DNA from: UBA7985 sp038141425
GTDB taxonomy: Bacteria; Pseudomonadota; Alphaproteobacteria; UBA7985
Reading direction: 5' to 3'
DNA: 64,000 bases
Assembly (NCBI GenBank): GCA_038141425.1
Contig: JAYQIC010000001.1
Location: forward strand, 248,001 to 312,000
Positions 40,662 through 50,230 of the stretch are shown here, piece after piece. Position numbers and translations under genes: made by a program. A model generated the notes under the pieces. The model did not search any database. It was not told where the DNA came from and saw only the letters and a list, made by a program, of their open reading frames with translations. Position 1 is the stretch's first letter. Each line of letters starts with the position of its first letter.

Positions 40662-40681
40662 ATAATGAGAACGATCATTAT
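40662..40681. promoter_or_regulatory. Fur-like palindrome at the start of the secreted coiled-coil gene
   Basis: ATAATGA-gaacga-TCATTAT is a perfect 7+7 inverted repeat ending on the start codon of the next gene. The half-sites match those of Fur boxes (ATAATGAT/ATCATTAT type), but the spacer is longer than in the classical 19-mer. It overlaps the only purine-rich stretch available as a ribosome site, so protein binding or RNA folding here would block expression. Confidence 0.5.
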
Positions 40682-41167
40682 GAAAATGCTCTTTCAAGCA
40701 GCGTCTGTCGCTGCGTTCTGCAGCCTTGCGCTGGCTGGCGTCAGCCAAGCCCAGTCGGCTGAGTACGTCGACAAGCGCTTGAAGCAGATCGATGACAACA
40801 TCGAGATGTTCCAGATGAAGATGGCAGAAGCGGGCTGTGAGACCACGGAAGATGCTGACGTCATGGCCATGTGTGAGCGCCTGAGTGGCCGCATCAGCGC
40901 ACACGAGACCCGCAAAGCCATGTACGAAGAAGGCGTTCCGGCAGACTACAGCAGCAAGAAGGCTAAGCGCCTGAACCGTGATCTGGCGAAGCTGGAAAAG
41001 AAGGTTGAGATGCTGATGGCCAAACGGGATGCGCTGGATGCCGATGACGCCGACTACGAAGAGATGATGAAACGGTTCAACAGTAAGATTGCGTACCGCG
41101 AAGCGAAATCGAACGCATCAAGGCAAACCTCGCTTCGATGATGGCTGAGCCACCGACCTCCGAATAA
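40680..41167 (+). CDS. small secreted coiled-coil protein with a cysteine pair, one frameshift
   Basis: About 162 residues. The signal peptide MKMLFQAASVAAFCSLALAG ends near SQAQSAEY. The mature part is highly charged and helical (KRLKQIDDNIEMFQMKMAEA; KRLNRDLAKLEKKVEMLMAK), with cysteines in AGCETTED and MCERLS. A shift near 41105 restores a helical ending, EIERIKANLASMMAEPPTSE, with a stop at 41165-41167. An in-frame ATG at 40665 is an alternative start. The organisation resembles the protein at 23206. Function unknown; a strong terminator follows and the Fur-like palindrome precedes, so it is a single-gene unit. Confidence 0.72.
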
Positions 41168-41193
41168 GGGTCGCGAGCGAAACGACAGATAGG

Positions 41194-41226
41194 GCCACGC
41201 TGCAATCGAGCAGCGTGGCTCTTTTC
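41194..41226 (+). terminator. Rho-independent terminator
   Basis: Perfect ten-base stem GCCACGCTGC/GCAGCGTGGC with loop AATCGA, followed by TCTTTTC. It lies 27 bases after the stop of the small secreted protein gene. Confidence 0.88.
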
Positions 41227-41344
41227 ATTTCGATCTCCAGTGCCTGATCCGGTTCGGCGTGGTTGAGGGTTGCCAAACTGCTCTCGCCTATCCTCAATGC
41301 AGCAACATTCGCGATGCTGTTGATAAAACGAGGTTGCAGGCACC

Positions 41345-42314
41345 ATGACGAGCAAAATCCGGGTTCTGATTACCACCCCTTGGCCGCAAGGCGCTGTGGA
41401 TGCCATGCGGGAGCATTTCGAGGTTGAGGTACACGAAGGCCCCTTGCCTATGCCCGAAGAGAAATGGCTCGCCGCGCTGCAGAACTTTGATGCCGTCGCG
41501 CCAACGGTCATCGACCGGCTGCCGCCCGCCGCTTTTCAGGCCGAAGGGCGCCGAACCCGCATCCTCGGTAACTTCGGCGTCGGCTACAACCACATCGATA
41601 TCGACGCTGCCCGGGCCAGCGGTCTGGCGGTCACCAACACCCCCGGTGTCCTGACTGACGCGACGGCGGATCAGGCCATGGGCCTGCTGCTCGCCGTGGC
41701 TCGGGGATCTCGCTGGGCGACTGGCATATCCGGGATGGGCAGTGGACCGGCTGGAACCCGACCGACCGTCTGGGCACGCAGGTTGCGGGCAAGACGCTGG
41801 GCATCATCGGTTTCGGCCGCATCGGTCAGGCCATGGCCCGGCGCGCGCATCACGGCTTTGGCATGTCGGTGGTGTTCTTCAATCGCAGCCAGATTGACCC
41901 TGCGATAGCCGAGGGCCTTGGCGCACGGCAGCTCGATACGGTGGAGGCCGTGCTGGAGGCATCAGACTTCGTGTCGCTGCACTGCCCCGGCGGGGCAGAA
42001 ACCCGGCATCTGATCAACGCCGAACGGCTGACCCGGATGAAGCCAACCGCTTTCCTGATCAACACCGCCCGCGGCGACGTCGTCGACGAAGCGGCGCTGG
42101 TTGAAGGCCTGCAGGCCGGGACCATCGCCGGTGCCGGGCTCGATGTTTTGCTGAAGAACCCAAGGTCCACCCGGGTCTGCTGACGCTCACCAACTGCGTT
42201 CTGAACCCGCATCTGGGTTCGGCGACGGTCGAAACCCGCACAGCCATGGGTCTGAAGGTGGTCGAGAACCTCGTTGCCTTCTTCGACGGGGAAACCCCGC
42301 CCGATCAGCTCTGA
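41345..42314 (+). CDS. D-2-hydroxyacid dehydrogenase (glyoxylate/hydroxypyruvate reductase-like), two frameshifts
   Basis: About 323 residues. Part one has FGVGYNHIDIDAARASGLAV and TNTPGVLTDATADQAMGLLL. Part two, after a shift near 41705, has the NAD-binding TLGIIGFGRIGQAMARRA and INTARGDVVDEAALVEGL. Part three, after a shift near 42148, has LDVFAEEPKVHPGLL and the catalytic histidine region NPHLGSATVETRTAMG. The family interconverts glyoxylate/glycolate or hydroxypyruvate/glycerate. With malate synthase G in the window, a role in two-carbon acid metabolism is plausible. Confidence 0.85.
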
Positions 42315-42389
42315 AGCCCCAGATTGATTAGTCGCCCTTATTTGGTTTAGGATTATGCCATTAGCTTTAGCAGCCAAGAGGTCGATCCG

Positions 42390-42868
42390 ATGGAAAACCG
42401 CTCGATAACCTACATGCTGTTTTCGTTTCAGGGCCGGATGTCACGCTCGGAATACTGGCTGCGCTACACGATCCCCTTGCTCCTGCTCTACGTCGTCATG
42501 TTCGTGCTGGTGATCGTGCTGTCGCTCGTCTTTGGTGTTGCGCAGTTCTTCGCGCAACTGTTAGGCTCCTACACGATGTCGAACGACGCACCGGATCTCA
42601 CCGCCATGGCGGTCGTCGGGTTCATCTTGATTGTGTTGTTCGCTTTCGCCGCGAGTGTTGCTTTTTCTGGGCGGGGATCGCGGGCGCGGTCAAGCGCCTG
42701 CACGACTGCGATCAGACCGGCTGGCTCTACCTGCTGATTTTTTTCCCGGGCATCGGGCCATTGGTGCTGTTCGTCTGGAACGGCTTCATCCGGGGCACCG
42801 TGGGTGAGAATAAATTCGGGCCGGATCCGAACGATCTTCCCGGCGACAATCCCGACGCGACCGCCTGA
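42390..42868 (+). CDS. DUF805 membrane protein, one frameshift
   Basis: About 159 residues with four hydrophobic segments. The family opening FSFQGRMSRSEYWLRYTIPL is followed by a long helix. The conserved VKRLHDCDQTGWLYLL and ENKFGPDPN are in the next frame after a shift near 42672. DUF805 proteins are small inner-membrane proteins of unknown function. It stands alone, 75 bases after the dehydrogenase gene. Confidence 0.82.
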
Positions 42869-42975
42869 CCCCAGCAGAAGATCGCTTGATCGCCCCCTCG
42901 AAACAGGCGACCATCGGCGCTTTCCAGTGTCTCAGACCGAACAACGTCGGCTGAGACTTCGTCCCAGGGCGGCGC

Positions 42976-44348
42976 ATGTCACAAAGTATGATGAGTTACC
43001 GGCAGCACGCGCGGGCGATGCTGCTTCTCGGCTTTCCCCTGATCGGTAGTCACCTTGCCCAGGCAGCGGTCGGGTTGACCGACACCGTCATGCTGGGCTG
43101 GTACGACGTCGAGGCGCTGGCCGCCGGGGTCCTGGCCACGAGTTTCTTCTTCATGCTGTTCGTGCTGGCGAGCGGCTTTTCCTTCGCTGTCATGCCGTTG
43201 GTTGCTTCAGCTTCGAGCGCGGGGGATCCGGTGCAGGTCCGCCGGGTAACCCGCATGGGCCTGTGGCTGTCGATCGCCTTTGCGATACTGCTGTACCCGC
43301 TGATGTGGTGGTCGGGTCGGATCTTGCTGCTGCTGGGTCAGGAACCTGTCATCGCCGAACTGGCTCAGACCTACTTTACGGATTGCGGGGTTCGGGCTGC
43401 TGCCGGCGCTGCTGGTCATGGTGCTCAAGAGCTACGTGGCCGCGCAAGGAACGCGCCGGTATCGTGCTGTGGGTCACCATCGTTGGTGCCTTTGGCAACG
43501 CGCTTGCCAACTGGGTGCTGATTTTCGGCAACTGGGGCTTTCCGGAAATGGGGATCGCAGGGGCCGCCTTTGCCAGCACAATCAACTACAGCCTGATGTT
43601 GGCAGGCCTGTGTCTCTATGCGGTGCGCGTTTTCCCCGAGCATGCCCTGTTCCAGCGGCTGTGGCGCCCGGATTGGGAAGCGCTGCGGCGCGTGTTCCAG
43701 CTGGGCTGGCCCATCGGCCTGACGCATCTGGCTGAAAGCGCCATGTTCGCGGCCTCGGCGATTATGATGGGCTGGGTCGGCACCCTGCCGCTGGCCGCCC
43801 ACGGGATCGCGCTGCAACTCGCCTCGACCACCTTCATGGTCCATATCGGGCTCAGTCAGGCGGCGACGGTGCGCGCGGGACGAGCCTTCGGCAGAGGCGA
43901 CCTCGACGGGTTGCTCCGTGGCGGACAGGTCGGCTTCATGCTGGCGCTGGCCATGGTCGTGCTGACCATGGCGGCCTTCCTCGGTATGCCTGAAACCCTG
44001 ATCAGCCTGTTCCTCGACCCCGCCGATCCTGACCGCCTCACCATTATCACCATTGGGGTCGGCCTGCTGGCCATGGCGGCGCTTTTCCAGCTGGCGGATG
44101 GCACGCAGGCCATGGCCGTCGCCCTGCTGCGCGGTGTGCACGACACCCGCGTGCCGATGATACAGGCCGCCGTCAGCTACTGGCTGGTCGGCCTGCCCAC
44201 CAGCTACGTGCTGGGGTTCTGGACCCCGCTGGGAGCCATCGGGATCTGGCTGGGTCTGGTCGCCGGGTTGAGCTGCGCGGCGGTGCTGCTGCTGCGCCGG
44301 TTCTGGTGGCAGCGATTCTGGATGCAGGACATGGAGGGAACCGCCTGA
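42976..44348 (+). CDS. MATE-family efflux transporter (NorM type), frameshifted
   Basis: About 458 residues and twelve hydrophobic segments. The first MATE repeat (LGFPLIGSHLAQAAVGLTDT; MLGWYDVEALAAGVLATSFF) is in one frame. From about 43385 the protein continues in another (IVGAFGNALANWVLIFGNWG; LGWPIGLTHLAESAMFAASA; AAHGIALQLASTTFMVHIGL). A second small disturbance near 43440 is likely. MATE proteins export cationic drugs or metabolites by sodium or proton antiport. Substrate unknown. Confidence 0.87.
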
Positions 44349-44438
44349 GCGACGGCTGCGCGACCGGCCCAGCCCCGGGCCGCTGGCATCGACCCAGCGG
44401 CAACGTGGCTGATTTTTTGACTTTGCCTCGCCCGCGCG

Positions 44439-45716
44439 ATGTCTCACAGTCACCCCAACGAGATCCCGACAGCTGAGGAACCCGAAGCGATGCAAGCCTC
44501 TCAAGCCACCCCACCAGCGTCCTTTGCCGGATGGCTCGATGACACCAACGACATCACCCGCGCCTTTCTTGCCGCCGGGCAGATCCCGGGTCTGATCAAC
44601 ATTGCCGGCGGACTGCCCGACCCGCAGGTCTATCCGGTCGATGCGCTGTCCGAGATCGCCGCGCAGTCGATCGCAGAGTTCCCCAACGAGACCCTCGGCT
44701 ACGGCACGATTGAAGGCCTGCCCGACCTGCGCCGGGCGGTTGCCGCGCGCTATTCGACCGACACCCTGCGCCTGACCCCCGAAAACGTACTGATCACCAC
44801 CAGCGGGATGCAGGCGCTGGACCTGATCGGCAAGGTCCTGCTCAACGAAGGCGACACCATGGCCGGGCAGTTCCCGACCTACCTTGGCGCACTCGACTCG
44901 TGGCGCCCGCGCCGACCGCACTTCCGGAACATGAACCTGCAGACCAATGACCTGGACTTCGTCGCGGCGATGACCGGGGCGAAATTCGCTTACACGGTGC
45001 CGAATTTCTCCAACCCGACCGGGCGGCTGGTGCCCGAGCAGACCCGGCGCGAGCTGGTCGCCGCCGCCCGCCAGACCGGGGCGTGGCTGGTCGAGGACGA
45101 TCCCTACGGCGGTCTGAGCTACGACGGACCGATCCCACCCAGCGCGCTGGAGATATCGGCCGAAGACGAGCCGGACGAGGGCGGTCCCTACAGCGGTCCC
45201 GTGATCTATCTGGGCACGCTGTCCAAGATGGTTGCCCCAGGCCTGCGCGTGGGTTGGGTGATCGCCGCCCCGGAGATGATCGCAGCGCTGACCACGGCCA
45301 AGCAGGGCTCAGATCTCTGCACCAGCGGCCTGACCCAGCGCATGACCTGTAAGACTTTCGAGGCCGGGCTGATCGAAAGCATGAACCCGGTGATGCTGCG
45401 GTTGTACGGGGAGCGTCGCGACGCTTTGCTCGCGGCGATGGACCGGCACCTGACCGACTTCTTCGACTGGCAGTTCCCGGAAGGTGGAATGTTCGTCTGG
45501 GCCTCGGCCAAGGACGAGCGGCTGAACACCGACGAACTGTTCAAGGTCGGGCTGGAGGAGCTGGTCTGTGTCACCCCCAGCAGCGTCTTTGACTCGCAAG
45601 AAGAGTTCCGCCGGGGCATCCGGCTGAATTTCACCATCAACGACGCCGACCGGCTGGAAGAAGCGGTGATCCGCCTCGCCCGCGCGACCCAGCGCCTGCT
45701 GGCAACGTTGGGCTGA
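44439..45716 (+). CDS. PLP-dependent class I/II aminotransferase (2-aminoadipate transaminase-like)
   Basis: Intact 425-residue fold-type I enzyme with INIAGGLPDPQVYPVDAL, YGTIEGLPDLRRAVAARY, NFSNPTGRLVPEQTRRELVA, VEDDPYGGLSYDG and the PLP lysine in YLGTLSKMVAPGLRVGW. It lacks the N-terminal helix-turn-helix of MocR regulators. The group includes 2-aminoadipate and broad-specificity aminotransferases. A later in-frame ATG at 44490 is an alternative start. It is 3 bases from the RraA-like gene, so they are co-transcribed. Confidence 0.87.
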   Translation: MSHSHPNEIPTAEEPEAMQASQATPPASFAGWLDDTNDITRAFLAAGQIPGLINIAGGLPDPQVYPVDALSEIAAQSIAEFPNETLGYGTIEGLPDLRRAVAARYSTDTLRLTPENVLITTSGMQALDLIGKVLLNEGDTMAGQFPTYLGALDSWRPRRPHFRNMNLQTNDLDFVAAMTGAKFAYTVPNFSNPTGRLVPEQTRRELVAAARQTGAWLVEDDPYGGLSYDGPIPPSALEISAEDEPDEGGPYSGPVIYLGTLSKMVAPGLRVGWVIAAPEMIAALTTAKQGSDLCTSGLTQRMTCKTFEAGLIESMNPVMLRLYGERRDALLAAMDRHLTDFFDWQFPEGGMFVWASAKDERLNTDELFKVGLEELVCVTPSSVFDSQEEFRRGIRLNFTINDADRLEEAVIRLARATQRLLATLG

Positions 45717-45719
45717 GCC

Positions 45720-46411
45720 ATGGCGATCACGGTCCACAACCCCGAAAGCCCGGGCACGGCGAGGCAGCGAATGCGCCCGCTCGCCTGAGCGACGCCGAAA
45801 TCTCTGACTGGGCTGGCATCCCGGTCAGCGTCGCCGTCGACCTTGCGCCTGAAGGGCAGATCGATCCTGCCATTGCGCTGTGGACCCGCCTGCCCGCGGG
45901 GCAGGAAGCGGGCCTGAGCCTGCTGGGGCGGGCCCTGACCGTGCGCTGCGACCCGCCGGACTTCGGCGCCGTGGTGCTGGCGCTCGACCACGTGCAGGTC
46001 GGCGACGTGGTGGTGATCGCCGCGCAGGCGCGCACAGACTTTGCCATGATCGGCGAGATCCTCGGCGGGCATCTGCGCAGCAAGGGCTGCGCAGGGCTGG
46101 TGGTCGATGGTGCTGTACGCGACATCGACCAGCTCGGCAGCTGGTCGGATTTCCCGGTATTCGCGCGCGCGGTCAACCCGCTCGGGCCAACGTCGGCGGC
46201 GGGCGGTGTGCTCAACGGACCGATCGAGGCCGGAGGCTGCAGCATCAGCCCCGGTGACCTGATCCTCGGCGATGCAGACGGCCTGATTGCGCTCAACACG
46301 GCGCTGGCGCGCGCGCATCTGGCAGGAGCTCGCGCCAAGCTCGAGCTCGAACAGCGCTGGATTTCACAGCTGGCAGCGGGTCAGTCGGCCAAGGACGTGT
46401 TTGGGCTTTAG
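45720..46411 (+). CDS. RraA-family aldolase-like protein, one frameshift
   Basis: About 230 residues. The ATG frame (MAITVHNPESPG) breaks near 45758; the rest (RLSDAEISDWAGIPVSVAVD) runs to 46411. The core has IGEILGGHLRSKGCAGLVVD, GAVRDIDQL and the C-terminal GDLILGDADGLI, all RraA/HMG-aldolase-type motifs. Relatives are 4-hydroxy-4-methyl-2-oxoglutarate aldolases or oxaloacetate decarboxylases; some regulate RNase E. Partnership with an aminotransferase favours a metabolic role. The stop interlocks with that of the converging proline-racemase-like gene. Confidence 0.8.
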
Positions 46412-47437
46412 CGCGCGCCCCAGGTATCGGAGAGCTTGTAGCCTTCCGGGCCAGGGATCGTCGGGGTCCAGCATGTGCTGGTGCGTGCCGGTGATCCAAC
46501 CGCGCCCGGAGATTTCGGGCACCACCGCAGGCTGCCCGCCAAGGCTGGTTTCAGCGACGATGGTGCCGCGGAAGGTCGAATCGATCACCGACGTAACGGC
46601 CAGGCTGTCGCCCACCGCCATCAGACCGCGCGCGTGCAGGATCGCCAGCCGCGCCGATAATGCTGTTCCAGTGGGCGAGCGGTCGACCTTACCCGGCTGG
46701 ATCGCGACCGCAGCCCGGGCCTCGAACCCGTCTGCCCCCTCACTCAGCAGCCCGGCGAACAGGCAGAACGAGAAATGCGTCCAGTCGGGGTTGTCCGGGT
46801 GGCGGAACTTCAGCTGCGCATTGGCGGCGTTGGTGATGCTGACCCCCAAGCTTGGCGATCCGGTGCGCCTCGTGCGCGACCAGATCCAGTCCCAGCGCAG
46901 CAGCGTCTACCACCACGAAACTGTCGCCGCCGTAGGCGGTGTCGACCCGGATCTCGCCGAGCCCCTCGACCTGCAGCATCAGGTCCAGATCGGCGGCGAA
47001 GGACGGCACGTTCTGCACGAAGATGCGCTCGGCCTTGCCATCGCGGCAGCGGGCGCGGACCCGGACCAGGCCCCCGGGGGCTTCGAGGGTCAGGCTGGTT
47101 TCAGGCTCGACCATCGGCACCAGGCCGGCGTCGAGCAGCACGGTGGCGACGCAGATCGAGTTCGACCCCGACATCGGCGGGGTATCCTCGGGCTCCATGA
47201 TGATGAAAGCCGCATCGGCCTCCGGGTGCTTGGGCGGAACCAGCAGGTTGACGTGGCGGAAAACGCCCCCGCGCGGCTCGTTGAGCACGAAGTTGCGCAG
47301 GGTCTGATCCTGCGCGATCCAGCGGCTCTGCGCCCACAGGGTCTCGCCCGGGGCGGCAGCACACCGCCGACGATGACATCGCCCACTTCGCCCTCGGCGT
47401 GGGCGGAAATGACATGAACTGTTTTTGAGCTGCGCAC
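46408..47437 (-). CDS. proline racemase superfamily protein with Ser/Thr at both catalytic positions, frameshifted
   Basis: About 343 residues from a GTG at 47437 (GAGGGA upstream). Blocks: VHVISAHAEGEVGDVIVGGV, RNFVLNEPRGGVFRHVNLLV, PPMSGSNSICVATVLLDAG, VDTAYGGDSFVVVDAAALGL and DRSPTGTALSARLAILHARG. Breaks lie near 47350, 46855 and 46450. Proline racemase uses two cysteines, and trans-3-hydroxyproline dehydratase uses Cys and Thr. Here the first site reads Ser (MSGSN) and the second Thr (SPTGT). The reaction is therefore uncertain: a hydroxyproline epimerase or dehydratase variant is most likely. It converges with the RraA-like gene. Confidence 0.78.
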
Positions 47438-47615
47438 GCGTCCCTCTCTTCGCCCCTCTGAACACCGGTTCCCGGCCCCAAGGCTCTGGATTGGCCCGAT
47501 ACCCCGCGACAACGGGCAGGAAAGCGCTGGAAGGGCGAGCGGGCTGCGTCGATGCTAGCGGTGCTTCAGGGTGGAGCCGGAAGCGGCTCTGGCTGCTCTG
47601 CCACCCCGGAGGAGG

Positions 47616-47691
47616 TGGCATCCCGTACGGGATTCGAACCCGTGTTGCCGCCGTGAAAGGGCGGTGTCCTAGGCCTCTAGACGAACGGGAC
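47616..47691 (-). tRNA. tRNA-Glu (anticodon TTC)
   Basis: The minus strand folds as a cloverleaf. The acceptor is GTCCCGT/ACGGGAT with a terminal G-T pair, followed by GCCA encoded in the DNA. The anticodon stem-loop is CCGCC-CTTTCAC-GGCGG with TTC as anticodon, and the T arm is ACGGG-TTCGAAT-CCCGT. The D arm has the AGAGGCCTAGGAC pattern typical of tRNA-Glu. It stands between the proline-racemase-like gene and malate synthase G. Confidence 0.95.
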
Positions 47692-47883
47692 GCAGCAAAA
47701 TAAGACTGCAGCACTGACGTGCCACCCTAGGACTTGGCGTGTATCTAACCCGGAGTTCTCAGCGGTGCAAGCCACTTCTCATGCGCCCATGTCGCGGGTG
47801 GTAGTCGAGGACACCTTGGCTCTTTGTTCGAAATTGGTCTATTTTTCGGACCAATTAGATTGACCCCGGCCCAATGAGGCTGG

Positions 47884-50105
47884 ATGCAACCTGAAAGGCG
47901 TGAGACCGTGACCCCAGCAAAGGCCCCAACCCGTGAACTTTCCGGACTGACCGTCGATAGCGACCTCGCCGATTTTATCAACGGAAAGGTTCTGCCGGGT
48001 CTGCCGGTCAGTGAGGCGCAATTCTGGGATGGCCTGGCGGGGATCGTCGGTGATCTGACCGACACCAACCTGGCGCTGCTGGCACGGCGCGAAGATCTGC
48101 AGGCGCAGATGGACGATTTCCACCGCGCCAACCCCGGCCCGATCCGCGACATGGCCGCCTACGAGGCCTTCCTGCGCTCCATCGGTTATCTGGTCGATGC
48201 CGGGCCGGACTTCTCCGTGCAGACCAGCAACGTTGACCCCGAGATCGCGACCATTGCCGGGCCGCAGCTGGTGGTACCGGTGATGAACGCTCGCTACGCA
48301 CTCAACGCCGCCAACGCCCGCTGGGGGTCGCTCTACGACGCGCTCTACGGCACTGACGCCATTGCCGAAGACGGTGGAGCCGAGCGCAGCGGCGCCTACA
48401 ACCCGGTGCGGGGTGAGCGGGTGATCGCGCGCGCCCGGGCCGTGCTCGACGGCAGCGCGCCGTTGGCCGATGGGGCATCCTTCGCCGATGCCACCGATTT
48501 TGCCGTGGCCGATGGCACGCTGCAGGTTCATTTGAGCGATGGAAAGGTGGCGGGGCTCGCCAACCCCGAACGCTTCGTCGGGTACCGCGGCGCGCCAGCG
48601 GCGCCGACGGCGATCCTGCTCCGCCACCATGGTCTGCACCTCGAGATCCAGATCGACGCCAGCCACCCGATCGGCCAGACCGACCCGGCGCACGTCAAGG
48701 ACCTGCTCGTCGAAAGCGCGATTTCCACGATCATGGATTGCGAGGACTCTGTCGCAGCCGTCGACGCCGCCGACAAGATTGTCGCCTACGCCAACTGGCT
48801 GGGTCTGATGAGGGGCGACCTCAGTGAGACCTTCGACAAGGGCGGGCGCAGCGTCACCCGTGCGCTCAACCCCGATCGTGACTACAGCGCGCCGGATGGC
48901 AGCGACCTGCGGCTCAAGGGCCGGGCGCTGATGCTGGTGCGGAATGTCGGCCACCTGATGTCGAACCCCGCCATCCACGATGCCGAGGGTCGGGAGATCC
49001 AGGAGGGCATCCTCGACGCGATGGTGACCGCGGCCTGCGCCATGCACGACCTGCAGCGCGCGGGGGCAACTCGCTGCAAGGCTCGATCTACGTGGTCAAG
49101 CCGAAGATGCACGGCCCCGAGGAAGTCGCCTTCGCCGACCAGCTGTTCGGGCGGGTCGAAGATGCGCTGGGCCTGCCGCGCTACACGATGAAAATGGGGA
49201 TCATGGACGAGGAACGGCGGACCACGGTTAACCTACGCGCCTGCATCCGGGCGGCGCAGCACCGTGTGGCCTTCATCAACACTGGTTTCCTCGACCGCAC
49301 CGGCGACGAGATGCACACGGCGATAGAAGCAGGCCCCATGATCCGCAAGGCGGAGATGAAGGGCGCGGGCTGGCTCGCCGCTTACGAGGACTGGAACGTC
49401 GACACCGGGCTGGCTTGCGGGCTGCGTGGCCGGGCGCAGATCGGCAAGGGCATGTGGGCCATGCCTGACCTGATGGCGGCGATGCTGGAGCAGAAGATTG
49501 CTCACCTGCAGGCAGGGGCGAACACGGCGTGGGTGCCCTCGCCCACGGCGGCAACCCTGCACGCCCTGCACTACCACCAAGTGCTGGTTGCCGAGCGTCA
49601 GGACGCGATTGCGGCGGGCGGGTGCGCGCCGCGCTGCAGGACATCCTCCGCATCCCGGTCGCCGAAGGCCAGAACTGGTCACCCGAGGACATCCGCAACG
49701 AGCTGGATAACAATGCCCAGGGCATCCTCGGCTATGTCGTCCGTTGGGTCGATCAGGGCGTCGGCTGCTCCAAGGTGCCGGACATCAACGACGTCGGCCT
49801 GATGGAAGACCGGGCCACCTGCCGGATTTCGTCGCAGCACATGGCCAACTGGCTGCACCATGGGGTCGCCAGCGAGGCTGAAGTCATGGCGTCACTGCAG
49901 AAGATGGCGGCTGTCGTACACCGACGCACAGAACGCCCGGCTGGATCCGCTCTATGACGCGGCTCAGCGACGGACTTCGACGAGGTCTGTCGCGTTTCAG
50001 GCTGCTTGCGATCTTGTGTTCAAGGGCCGGGAACAGCCCTCGGGCTATACCGAACCAGTGCTGCACGCACGACGCCTGGAGCTGAAAGCTACCGGCGCGG
50101 CCTGA
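47884..50105 (+). CDS. glcB: malate synthase G, several frameshifts
   Basis: About 735 residues. The first frame covers residues 1-395 (VESAISTIMDCEDSVAAVDA and GDLSETFDKGGRSVTRALNP). The second covers the catalytic core (GSIYVVKPKMHGPEEVAFAD, MKMGIMDEERRTTVNLRACI, INTGFLDRTGDEMHTAIEAG and the acid/base region ANTAWVPSPTAATLHALHYH). Later frames give GYVVRWVDQGVGCSKVPDIN and the ending GREQPSGYTEPVLHARRLEL. Breaks lie near 49065, 49620, 49912 and 49960. It condenses glyoxylate with acetyl-CoA to malate. GTG at 47908 is an alternative start. Confidence 0.93.
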
Positions 50106-50176
50106 CGAAGGTGGCCGGCGCAGCAGAGATCCTCACAGCGGCCGCTTTTGTACCGTGTCTGCCCCGATAAAGGTGG

Positions 50177-50202
50177 CGCGCTCACAGCGAAGCGTTTTGA
50201 GC
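50177..50202. repeat. fragment of the modular repeat family, copy E
   Basis: CGCGCTCACAGCGA-AGCGTTTTGAGC is the reverse complement of a segment at about 12211-12238 in copy B, differing by one missing A. No other module accompanies it. It lies in the 125-base gap after malate synthase G. Confidence 0.6.
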
Positions 50203-50230
50203 CCAAAGAATACCCCTCCACCCTCAGAAC

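Noticed and set aside
43425..44921. 498-residue minus-strand frame opposite the MATE and aminotransferase genes
   Set aside because: It is a long antisense frame typical of high-GC DNA; its translation is Gln/His/Arg-rich without domains.
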